Shown here one piece after another: positions 35,257 through 42,553 of a stretch of DNA of 64,000 nt (its first letter is position 1; each line of letters begins with the position of its first letter). The DNA comes from Streptomyces sp. HNM0575 (GTDB lineage Bacteria > Actinomycetota > Actinomycetes > Streptomycetales > Streptomycetaceae): assembly GCF_012726265.1 (NCBI RefSeq), contig NZ_JAASAG010000016.1, positions 1 through 64,000 on the forward strand, given 5' to 3'. Below the pieces are notes generated by a model. The model ran no database searches, was not told the DNA's origin, and worked only from the letters and a program-made list of their open reading frames with translations. Made by a program: the position numbers and the translations under genes.

Positions 35257-35828
35257 TGCTGCATTCCGCCGGGGGTCCGCCGCCCCAGGACCCCCGCGAG
35301 CCCGTCGTAGGACCGCTCGACCTCGAAGCGCACGTGGACGACGCGCTCGCGGTGCAGGCCGTCGCCTTCGGGCTGAGCGACGAAGAGATCGGGGTGCGGC
35401 GGCACATCGTGCTGCGCCATCTGAAGTCCCCCGGCGCCCGGGCGCTGGGCGCGCGCACGCCGGAGGGCAGGCTCGTCGGATTCGTCTACGGGATGCCCAA
35501 CGACCGTACGCAGTGGTGGTCCACGGTCGTCGCGGGCCCGCTGCGCGCCGAGGGCTTCGAGGAGTGGCTCAACGACTCCTTCGTCATCACGGAGCTGCAT
35601 GTGCTTCCGCTGTACCAGCGGCGCGGTATCGGCCGCCGGCTGATCACCTCGCTCACCGACACCGCCGGGGAAGCGCGTTCGCTGCTCTCCGCGATCGACA
35701 CCGAGAGCCCCGCCCGCTCCCTCTACCACCGCCTCGGCTACCGGGATCTGGCGCGCAACGTGCACTTTCCGAGCGCCCCGAGCCCGTACGCGGTGATGGG
35801 GGCCTGGCTGCCGCTGCCCCGGCTCTGA
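35256..35828 (+). CDS. GNAT family N-acetyltransferase
   Basis: A 190-residue GNAT protein with the core VITELHVLPLYQRRGIGRRL (acetyl-CoA pyrophosphate loop RRGIGR) and the C-terminal ESPARSLYHRLGYRDLAR. The first 20 residues are a Pro-rich lead. ATG at 35256 is chosen for its leaderless geometry; ATG at 35232 is in frame and adds 8 residues. Substrate unknown. The stop codon lies inside a 13-bp tandem repeat. Confidence 0.8.
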   Translation: MLHSAGGPPPQDPREPVVGPLDLEAHVDDALAVQAVAFGLSDEEIGVRRHIVLRHLKSPGARALGARTPEGRLVGFVYGMPNDRTQWWSTVVAGPLRAEGFEEWLNDSFVITELHVLPLYQRRGIGRRLITSLTDTAGEARSLLSAIDTESPARSLYHRLGYRDLARNVHFPSAPSPYAVMGAWLPLPRL

Positions 35829-35873
35829 CGTCGGGCCCTGACGTCGGACCTTGACGTCGGGCTCTGATCTCGG
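35822..35873. repeat. 13-bp imperfect tandem repeat over a stop codon
   Basis: Four units related to GCTCTGACGTCGG. The first contains the TGA stop of the GNAT gene, the rest extend into the spacer before proS. Confidence 0.85.
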
Positions 35874-35966
35874 CTCTGACGGCAGGCCCGGCGGCGAAGG
35901 CCCGCGGGTCCCCATGGCCCGGGCCGGGGCGGGGAATCGCATTTCCGTGGCGTGCGCGGGGCCGGA

Positions 35967-35972
35967 TAGTCT
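35967..35972 (+). promoter_or_regulatory. Candidate -10 box for proS
   Basis: TAGTCT in an AT-richer part of the 221-base spacer before proS, about 78 bases from the ATG. No convincing -35 and no T-box-like leader seen. Confidence 0.3.
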
Positions 35973-36049
35973 CGTCCCCAGTCGTTTCCCGCAGAAGCAG
36001 TCGTTCCGCAGCAGTCCCCTCTGCTGTCAATCACCGCACGGAGAATTCC

Positions 36050-37762
36050 ATGGCAGCCCGAGTCCAGCGTTTGTCCCGGTCGATGCTGAAGACGCTGCGC
36101 GACGCACCGGCCGACGCCGAGACCGTGAGCCACAAGCTGCTGGTGCGCGCGGGGTACGTGCGCCGCGCCGCGGCCGGCATCTGGACGTGGCTGCCGCTGG
36201 GCCTGACGGTGCTGGAGAACGTCACCCGGGTCGTGCGCGAGGAGATGGACGCCATCGGCGCCCAGGAGGTGCTGCTGCCGGCGCTGCTGCCCAAGGAGCC
36301 GTACGAGATCTCCGGCCGGTACGAGGAGTACGGCGACCTGCTCTTCCGCCTGGAGGACCGCAAGGGCGCCGCCTATCTGCTCGGCCCCACGCACGAGGAG
36401 ATCTTCACCCAGGTCGTCAAGGACCAGTGCACGTCCTACAAGGACCTGCCGGTGACGCTGTACCAGATCCAGACGAAGTACCGCGACGAGGCGCGTCCCC
36501 GCTCCGGCATCCTCCGCGGCCGTGAGTTCACGATGAAGGACGCCTACTCCTTCGACGTCAGCGACGAGGGCCTCGCCGAGTCGTATGCGCAGGAGCGCGA
36601 GGCGTACCGGCGCATCTTCGACCGCCTCGGCCTCGACTACCGCATCGTCTCCGCCGTTTCGGGCGCGATGGGCGGCTCGGCCTCGGAGGAGTTCCTCGCG
36701 CCGGCCGCCGCCGGCGAGGACACCTACGCGCAGTGCCCCTCCTGCGGATTCGCGGCGAACACCGAGGCGCTGACCCATCCCGTGGTGGCCGCGGAGCCCG
36801 CCGAGCATCCGGCGGTCGAGGAGCTCGACACACCGGACACCCCGACCATCGAGACGCTCGCCGGATTCCTGGGCGTACCGGCGGCGGCCACGCTGAAGAA
36901 CCTGCTGGTGAAGGTCGACGGCGAGATCACGGCGGTGGGCGTTCCCGGCGACCGCGACGTGGACCTGGGCAAGCTCGCGGAGCATCTCGCGCCCGCAGAG
37001 GTCGAGTTGGTCACGGCCGAGGACTTCACCGACCGGCCCGATCTCGTACGCGGCTACGTCGGCCCGCAGAACGGCATGGCGGGCAAGGCCTTCCGCTACA
37101 TCGCCGACCCCCGCATCGCGCCGGGCACCGAGTGGGTCACCGGCGCCAACAAGCCGGAGAGGCACGCACGTCACGTGGTGTGCGGCCGCGACTTCGAGGT
37201 CGACGACTACCTCGACGTGGTCGTGGCCCTGCCCGGCGACCCCTGCCCGCGCTGCGGTTCGGGCATCGAGCTCGACAGGGCGATCGAGATCGGCCACATC
37301 TTCCAGCTCGGCCGCAAGTACGCCGACGCCTTCGAGCTGGACGTGCTCGGGCAGGACGGCAAGCCGGTGCGCGTGACGATGGGTTCGTACGGCATCGGCG
37401 TCACGCGTGCCGTGGCGGCCCTCGCCGAGCAGACCGCGGACGAACAGGGTCTGTGCTGGCCGCGGGAGATCGCCCCGGCCGACGTCCACGTCGTCGCCGC
37501 GGGCAAGGCGCTCCAGACGGAGACGGCCGTGGAGGTCGGGGAGAAGCTCGGCGCGGCCGGAGTGCGGGTGATCGTGGACGACCGTGCTGGGGTCTCGCCG
37601 GGCGTGAAGTTCACGGACGCGGAGCTGATCGGCGTGCCCACGATCCTGATCGTGGGCCGGGGCGCGAAGGACGGGCTCGTCGAGCTGAAGGACCGCCGCA
37701 GCGGCGAGCGCGAGGAACTGACGGTGGCGGACGCGGTCGCACGCCTGTCGGCGGCCGGCTGA
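36050..37762 (+). CDS. proS: Prolyl-tRNA synthetase
   Basis: A 570-residue class II prolyl-tRNA synthetase of the bacterial type. Motif 2 is in YQIQTKYRDEARPRSGILRGREF, and motif 3 in MGSYGIGVTRAVAALAEQ. The editing (INS) domain lies between them (about 225-400, LAGFLGVPAAATLKNLLVKV) and the anticodon-binding domain is C-terminal (about 465-570). ATG at 36050 follows CACGGAGAATTCC. Charges tRNA-Pro with proline and clears mischarged alanine. Confidence 0.96.
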   Translation: MAARVQRLSRSMLKTLRDAPADAETVSHKLLVRAGYVRRAAAGIWTWLPLGLTVLENVTRVVREEMDAIGAQEVLLPALLPKEPYEISGRYEEYGDLLFRLEDRKGAAYLLGPTHEEIFTQVVKDQCTSYKDLPVTLYQIQTKYRDEARPRSGILRGREFTMKDAYSFDVSDEGLAESYAQEREAYRRIFDRLGLDYRIVSAVSGAMGGSASEEFLAPAAAGEDTYAQCPSCGFAANTEALTHPVVAAEPAEHPAVEELDTPDTPTIETLAGFLGVPAAATLKNLLVKVDGEITAVGVPGDRDVDLGKLAEHLAPAEVELVTAEDFTDRPDLVRGYVGPQNGMAGKAFRYIADPRIAPGTEWVTGANKPERHARHVVCGRDFEVDDYLDVVVALPGDPCPRCGSGIELDRAIEIGHIFQLGRKYADAFELDVLGQDGKPVRVTMGSYGIGVTRAVAALAEQTADEQGLCWPREIAPADVHVVAAGKALQTETAVEVGEKLGAAGVRVIVDDRAGVSPGVKFTDAELIGVPTILIVGRGAKDGLVELKDRRSGEREELTVADAVARLSAAG

Positions 37763-37803
37763 GCGTCGCGGTCCGGGCGTACGGACGCCGGCCCCGGTCG
37801 CGG

Positions 37804-38784
37804 TCAGAGCCAGCCGGCGAACTCCAGCAGCAGTTCGCCGTCCTCCCTGCTGCCGCTGCTGATGTGCCGTACGCCCGACTCCACCGCACGGTAGAGCGAC
37901 CAGCCCCGAAGCCGCTCACGGTCGACGTCGAGGGAGTCGGCGAGCTTGTGCACCCGGCGCCGCGTCGCCGAGGCGGCACCGGGGGAGGCCACGAGATCGT
38001 GCAGCCGGTCGCGCACCAGCCGTGCCAGGTCGTACGTACGCTCGCCCACCACCGGATCCGGCCCCGCCGCGAGCCACGGAGCGCGCCCGGAGTCGGCGGA
38101 GAGGACCGCGCCCTGCCTGAAGTCGCCGTGCAGCAGCACCTGTTCGGGCGGACCGTCCAGCAGGGCGTCCCGCAGTTCCAGCGCCTCGTCGCGCAGCGGC
38201 CGCGCTTCCTCCGGCGTCGCGGGCGAACGCAGGAACTCGCTGCTCGCCGCCGTGTGCTCGGCCACGGTGCACAGCGCCCCCGCCGCGGCACCCGGCGCCT
38301 CCGCGGACGCCGCCTCCGCCGGGATCCACAGCCTCCGTACCGCCGAGGCCGCCTCCAGCATCGCCTTCGCCTCCGGAAGCGAACGCAGCGACATCTCGCC
38401 GTGCAGCCGCTCCAGCAGCAGCGCCCCCTCGCCGGGCTCGGAGCGCAGCAGCCGTACGGCGCCCCGGCCGTCCCACAGCGTGAGGGCCGCGGCCTCGCGC
38501 TCGGCGCGTTCCCGTGCGCCGGCGGCGTACGGCGCGAGCAGCTTGAGCGCCGCCGGACTCCCGTCGGCCTCCCGCACGAGCGCCACCAGGCTGCCGCGTC
38601 CGCCGGGAGAGACCACGCGCTCAGCCGTCAGCTCCCACTTCTCCAGCATCCGCTCCAGCAGCGAAGGCAACTCCGCGAGCCATTGCTCACCGGCACGGGC
38701 CGTCGGTTCGCCGGCGTGCCCCTGCTGCGAGCCGAGGGTGCGCACAAGCCGCTGCGGAGGATCGAGAGGCAGTGCAGAAGCCAT
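37804..38784 (-). CDS. APH(6)/Hur-like aminoglycoside phosphotransferase family protein, probably degenerate
   Basis: A 326-residue protein of the APH_6_hur type (streptomycin and hydroxyurea kinases). The ATP-site lysine may lie in PAALKLLAPY. The catalytic loop reads LLHGDFRQGAVL: the Asp (D221) is kept, but the position of the metal-binding Asn holds A226. Downstream, where relatives have an Asp-Pro metal site before PVVGE, this one has G241-P242 (LAAGPDPVVGER). Loss of both metal ligands suggests a weak or inactive kinase. ATG at 38784; the frame is open further but without a ribosome site. Convergent with proS (41 bases). Three TTACGGCTGA-like words precede it. Confidence 0.75.
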   Translation of the reverse strand: MASALPLDPPQRLVRTLGSQQGHAGEPTARAGEQWLAELPSLLERMLEKWELTAERVVSPGGRGSLVALVREADGSPAALKLLAPYAAGARERAEREAAALTLWDGRGAVRLLRSEPGEGALLLERLHGEMSLRSLPEAKAMLEAASAVRRLWIPAEAASAEAPGAAAGALCTVAEHTAASSEFLRSPATPEEARPLRDEALELRDALLDGPPEQVLLHGDFRQGAVLSADSGRAPWLAAGPDPVVGERTYDLARLVRDRLHDLVASPGAASATRRRVHKLADSLDVDRERLRGWSLYRAVESGVRHISSGSREDGELLLEFAGWL

Positions 38785-39056
38785 GCGGTGAAGGGGACCT
38801 TTCTTTACGGCTGATCTTTTACGGCTGACCGTCGTTGCGGCTGACAGTGACCTGTCCTTCCGGCCGGCATCGGACGTGGCCGGCCTCGCACGTCGTTGCG
38901 GCGGCACGCCGGTGCATCGTTGCGTCGGCGCGAGGCGGTGCCGCGTCATCCGGGCCTTGTGATGTGGGCGTTTTGTGTGCTGCGGGCGTGCGGGCATTGC
39001 GAACAGCGTTGCGCTGCGGTGCGAGTACGCGGGCCGGTCCGGGGTCCGGGGGACGG

Positions 39057-39536
39057 TCAGAGCGAACCGGACGTCTCACCGGGCGTCGGCGACCCCGAAG
39101 CCTCCGGGCCGTCGGAGGCGGAGCGCTCGGAGAGACCAGGGAAGGCTACGCTGCTGCCCCGCCAGCGCACCGACCGGACCGCCGCCTCGCGCAGCACCCC
39201 CGCTGCCTCGCGCCTCCGGGCGCCCCCGCTGGCACGTACGAGATCCGCGTACACGCCGGCCAGCCGGTCCTCCAGCTCCGCCGCGAGCCGCACGGCGGCC
39301 GCGCTGTCGGGCACGGCGAACGGCAGAGCGTACGCCGCTGCCGCCGGCTCCGGCTCACCGCCCAGGTCGCGGACTTCGCGGCGCAGCGCGTCACGCCGGG
39401 AGCGGTGTGCGTCGTAGGCGCTGCGCGCCTCGTCCTGGCGTGACGAGTCGATACGGCCGCCGACGACGCCATAGCCGTAGACGGTGGCGTGCTCCGCGGC
39501 GAGGGCCGCCTGCACGGCGTCGACCAGCTTCTTCAT
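39057..39536 (-). CDS. Ferritin-like (DUF4439) protein
   Basis: A 159-residue alpha-helical protein beginning MKKLVDAVQAALAAEHATVYGYG, with the EHATVYGYG and YDAHRSRRDALR helices typical of the actinobacterial DUF4439 ferritin-like family. The C-terminal 30 residues are Ser/Gly/Pro-rich. Few of the usual iron-ligand Glu/His residues can be placed, so metal binding is unproven. Its ATG overlaps the stop of the upstream lipoprotein gene by four bases, so the two products are made together and may interact at the membrane. Function unknown. Confidence 0.78.
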   Translation of the reverse strand: MKKLVDAVQAALAAEHATVYGYGVVGGRIDSSRQDEARSAYDAHRSRRDALRREVRDLGGEPEPAAAAYALPFAVPDSAAAVRLAAELEDRLAGVYADLVRASGGARRREAAGVLREAAVRSVRWRGSSVAFPGLSERSASDGPEASGSPTPGETSGSL

Positions 39537-40165
39537 GCGCCGTCGTCCTCTCCGTCCTCGCCCTTCCCGTCCTCGTACGTGCCCTCGCCCGCGCCGAGCA
39601 GATACGCGTGCGCAGCGCCCGCCGCGGCGAGCGAAGCCAGCAGCCGTGCCGTCTCCGGGGGCGCCGTCACCAGCGCAGCCGTACGCACCCGGGCCGTACG
39701 CTGCTCCGCGTCGCCCAGTGCCGTCAGCGCCGCCTTCTCGTCACCGGGCACCCTCGGCTTGTCCTGCCCGCGCTTCCCGCCGCCCGTGCCGTCGTCACCG
39801 GGCCCGGTCCCGTCGCGCCCTCGGCCGTCGCGTCCCTTGCCGCCCTCGCTGTTCTTCTCGTCCTCGCCGCTGAGGACTTCCGCGTGCCGCATCGTCGCCG
39901 CACGCAGCGGGCGGAGCCGTTCCGCGAGACCGGAGTGGGCGTCGGCTGTGGCGTCATAGCGGGCCAGGAGGTCCAGGCTCTGCCGGGTCGCCTGCCGGCG
40001 CAGCCGCTTGTCCGCCGCGGTGACCTGCGCGGAGTCCTCGCCGCCGCCGTCCCCGGAGCAGCCCGTGAGCGTCGTGAGAGCACCGAGCGGCCCCAGCGCG
40101 CCCAGCGTGCCGGCGACCATGGACCGCCTGCGCGGGCCGTCCGGCGGCGACGGCGTGAGCGGCAT
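39533..40165 (-). CDS. Secreted lipoprotein of unknown function
   Basis: A 210-residue protein with a basic N-terminus (PRRRSM), a hydrophobic core and a lipobox TLTGC, so it is probably anchored outside the membrane; RRRS may make it a twin-arginine substrate. The mature part is helical (KRLRRQATRQSLDLLARYDAT, ARLLASLAAAGAAHAYLLG), interrupted by a Gly/Asp/Lys-rich segment (about 100-140). The second half resembles the ferritin-like partner encoded next, with which it overlaps by four bases. Function unknown. Confidence 0.75.
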   Translation of the reverse strand: MPLTPSPPDGPRRRSMVAGTLGALGPLGALTTLTGCSGDGGGEDSAQVTAADKRLRRQATRQSLDLLARYDATADAHSGLAERLRPLRAATMRHAEVLSGEDEKNSEGGKGRDGRGRDGTGPGDDGTGGGKRGQDKPRVPGDEKAALTALGDAEQRTARVRTAALVTAPPETARLLASLAAAGAAHAYLLGAGEGTYEDGKGEDGEDDGA

Positions 40166-40362
40166 GGGGGCTCCCTGGTCGGCGTCGGCATCGCTCGGAA
40201 CTGCGCGGCGGGCACACGTGTGCGGTGATCACCGCCCGAGAGCGTACCCGCGCGCTTCCGAACGCCTCGACGGGCCACCCTCACTGGGCCCATCAATACC
40301 CCCGCGTCCCCTGACATCGCGCCCGGATCGCCCGTCTGGTCGGCGGCACCCGCGGCAGACGT

Positions 40363-40368
40363 TAGGCT
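40363..40368 (+). promoter_or_regulatory. Candidate -10 box for the rimP operon
   Basis: TAGGCT in the 294-base divergent spacer between the lipoprotein gene (starts 40165, minus) and rimP, about 92 bases before the rimP ATG. The -35 region is weak. Nothing else was recognised in this spacer. Confidence 0.35.
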
Positions 40369-40459
40369 TGGAGCCCTGCACGCCGACGTCAACTCCCCCA
40401 GTACAGGTCCCTGGTACAGGCACCCCTACAACAGCACACGCGGCCGAGGAGTCACCCGG

Positions 40460-41008
40460 ATGAGCACCACCCAGAACGAGAGGCTGCGCGGACTGCTGGA
40501 GCCCCTCGTGAGCAAGAAGGGGCTGGATCTCGAAGAGATCGAGGTGACCCCCGCCGGGAAGCGGCGGGTCCTCCGCGTCGTGGTCGATTCCGACGACGGA
40601 GTCCAGCTGGACACCTGCGCCGAGCTGAGCCGCATCCTCTCCGAGGTCCTGGACGGGACCGACACCATGGGCGGCACCCCGTACGTACTGGAAGTGACCT
40701 CGCCCGGAGCCGATCGTCCCCTCACCGAGGAGCGCCACTTCCGCCGAGCCCGCGGCCGGCTGGTCAAGGCGAACCTCACCGAGGCCGCGGGGGGCGGAGA
40801 GCTGACGGCGCGCATCACGAGCGTGGACGCGGAGGGCATCGACCTCGAGGTCCCCGGCGTGAAGGGCCGCAGGCCCACCGCCCGCCGGCTCGGCTACGGC
40901 GAGATCGCCAAGGCGCGGGTGGAGATCGAGTTCAACCGCAAGGCCGCCGAGAAGAGAACACAGGACGAGTCCGCGGCCGCTGAGGACGAAGGCAAGGAGG
41001 AGGCGTAG
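40460..41008 (+). CDS. rimP: Ribosome maturation factor RimP
   Basis: A 182-residue RimP needed for 30S subunit maturation. The N-terminal domain has KGLDLEEIEVTPAGKRRVLRVVVD and VTSPGADRPLTEERHFRRARG; the SH3-like C-terminal part follows, with an acidic tail. First gene of the rimP-nusA-ylxR-infB cluster; nusA starts two bases after its stop. Confidence 0.93.
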   Translation: MSTTQNERLRGLLEPLVSKKGLDLEEIEVTPAGKRRVLRVVVDSDDGVQLDTCAELSRILSEVLDGTDTMGGTPYVLEVTSPGADRPLTEERHFRRARGRLVKANLTEAAGGGELTARITSVDAEGIDLEVPGVKGRRPTARRLGYGEIAKARVEIEFNRKAAEKRTQDESAAAEDEGKEEA

Positions 41009-41010
41009 CC

Positions 41011-42048
41011 GTGGACATCGACATGAGCGCCCTGCGCGGGCTGGTGAGGGAGAAGGAGATCTCGCTCGATCTGCTGGTCGAGGCGATCGAGTCCGCGCTT
41101 CTGATCGCCTACCACCGCACCGAGGGCAGCTACCGCGACGCCCGCGTCGAACTGGACCGCAAGACCGGCCACGTGACCGTCTGGGCGAAGGAGAGCGCGG
41201 CCGACCTGGCCGAGGGCGCCGAGCCGCAGGAGTTCGACGACACCCCCAGCGGATTCGGGCGCATCGCTGCCACCACCGCGAAGCAGGTCATCCTCCAGCG
41301 GCTGCGGGACGCCGAGGAGGAGGTCACCTTCGGCGAGTACGCGGGCCGCGAGGGCGACGTCGTCGCGGGCGTGGTCCAGCAGGGCAAGGACCCCAAGAGC
41401 GTGCTCGTCGACATCGGCAAGCTGGAGGCGATCCTCCCGCCGCAGGAGCAGGTCCCGGGCGAGGACTACGCGCACGGCACCCGGCTGCGTACGTACGTCG
41501 TGCGCGTGGCGAAGGGCGTGCGCGGACCGTCCGTGACCCTGTCCCGCACCCACCCGAACCTGGTGAAGAAGCTCTTCGAGCTGGAGGTGCCGGAGATCGC
41601 GGACGGTTCCGTCGAGATCGCCGCCATCGCGCGCGAGGCCGGCCACCGTACGAAGATCGCGGTGCGTTCGACGCGCTCCGGGCTGAACGCCAAGGGCGCC
41701 TGCATCGGCCCGATGGGCGGCCGGGTGCGCAACGTCATGGCAGAGCTGCACGGCGAGAAGATCGACATCGTGGACTGGTCCGAGGACCCCGCGGATCTCG
41801 TCGCGCACGCGCTCTCCCCGGCGCGTGTCAATCAAGTCGAGATCATCGACCTGGCGGCACGGTCCGCGCGGGTCACGGTGCCCGACTACCAGCTGTCGCT
41901 CGCCATCGGCAAGGAGGGCCAGAACGCCCGCCTCGCCGCCCGGCTGACCGGCTGGCGCATCGATATCCGCCCGGACACGGCCGACGGCGGCGAAGTGGTC
42001 TCCGCGGAGCCCGAGCCCGCACCCGGGCAGGCTGCCGAGCAGGGCTGA
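41011..42048 (+). CDS. nusA: Transcription termination/antitermination factor NusA
   Basis: A 345-residue NusA of the short actinobacterial form. In order: N-terminal RNA polymerase-binding domain (about 1-105), S1 domain (about 110-185, EGDVVAGVVQQGKDPKSVLVDIG), and two KH domains (KIAVRSTRSGLNAKGACIGPMG and LSLAIGKEGQNARLAARLTGW). It lacks the C-terminal acidic repeats of E. coli NusA, normal for Gram-positives. GTG start behind GGAGGAGGCGTAGCC, two bases after rimP. Confidence 0.95.
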   Translation: MDIDMSALRGLVREKEISLDLLVEAIESALLIAYHRTEGSYRDARVELDRKTGHVTVWAKESAADLAEGAEPQEFDDTPSGFGRIAATTAKQVILQRLRDAEEEVTFGEYAGREGDVVAGVVQQGKDPKSVLVDIGKLEAILPPQEQVPGEDYAHGTRLRTYVVRVAKGVRGPSVTLSRTHPNLVKKLFELEVPEIADGSVEIAAIAREAGHRTKIAVRSTRSGLNAKGACIGPMGGRVRNVMAELHGEKIDIVDWSEDPADLVAHALSPARVNQVEIIDLAARSARVTVPDYQLSLAIGKEGQNARLAARLTGWRIDIRPDTADGGEVVSAEPEPAPGQAAEQG

Positions 42049-42098
42049 AACCAACAGGGTGCTCGTTACCCCCGAAGGGGTGTGACGGTACGGGGAGG

Positions 42099-42110
42099 TA
42101 GACTTAACGG
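42099..42110 (+). promoter_or_regulatory. -10 box before ylxR, possible leaderless start
   Basis: TAGACT (42099-42104) is five bases before the GTG at 42110. GGGGAGG at 42092-42098 directly abuts it, so a conventional ribosome site cannot be ruled out. Confidence 0.4.
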
Positions 42111-42397
42111 TGTCTGGCCGGACGCGAGTCCGAGCATGCCCACAGCGCACTTGCGTGGGCTGTCGGAAGCGCTCGGACAAACCCGATCTGCTGCGTGTGG
42201 TGCTGAGCGGGGGCCGCTGCGTCCCTGATCTTCGCGGTACGCTGCCCGGCCGGGGCGCGTATCTGCATCCCACGTCGGCTTGCCTCGACCAGGCCGTCCG
42301 CCGACGGGCGTTCAACAGGGCCTTCCGTGGCCCGGGGCCGTTCGACGTGGCAGGGCTGCGGCGGCAGGTCGAGCAGATCGAGAAGGCGGAACCGTAA
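42110..42397 (+). CDS. ylxR: YlxR family RNA-binding protein (DUF448)
   Basis: A 95-residue YlxR protein with the family motif RTCVGCRKRSDKPDLLRVV, the GRGAYLHP turn, and LDQAVRRRAFNRAF. YlxR lies between nusA and infB in most Gram-positives. It binds nucleic acid, and roles in transcription control or RNase P have been suggested. GTG start at 42110. Confidence 0.93.
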   Translation: MSGRTRVRACPQRTCVGCRKRSDKPDLLRVVLSGGRCVPDLRGTLPGRGAYLHPTSACLDQAVRRRAFNRAFRGPGPFDVAGLRRQVEQIEKAEP

Positions 42398-42513
42398 GAC
42401 AGTCCGTTCGGAACCCTCCGTTCGGAGAGGTACCTCGCGAGTCGGAAGTAGGTCGAGATTGCGATGAGCACTCGATGAGTACGCGATGAGTACGCCCATG
42501 CATAAGTAGCGAA

Positions 42514-42541
42514 GGTCCGGCGGCGGATGGCCCCCCGGACC
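42514..42541 (+). other. Hairpin in the infB leader
   Basis: GGTCCGG (42514-42520) pairs with CCGGACC (42535-42541), just before the AAGGAG of infB. Upstream, near-repeats of CGATGAGTACG occur (about 42461-42498). The hairpin could affect infB translation. Confidence 0.4.
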
Positions 42542-42553
42542 GTAAGGAGCGAA

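Noticed and set aside
35829..36049. T-box or other riboswitch before proS
   Set aside because: No T-box sequence (AGGGUGGNACCGCG-like) or stem I/antiterminator pattern seen in the spacer.
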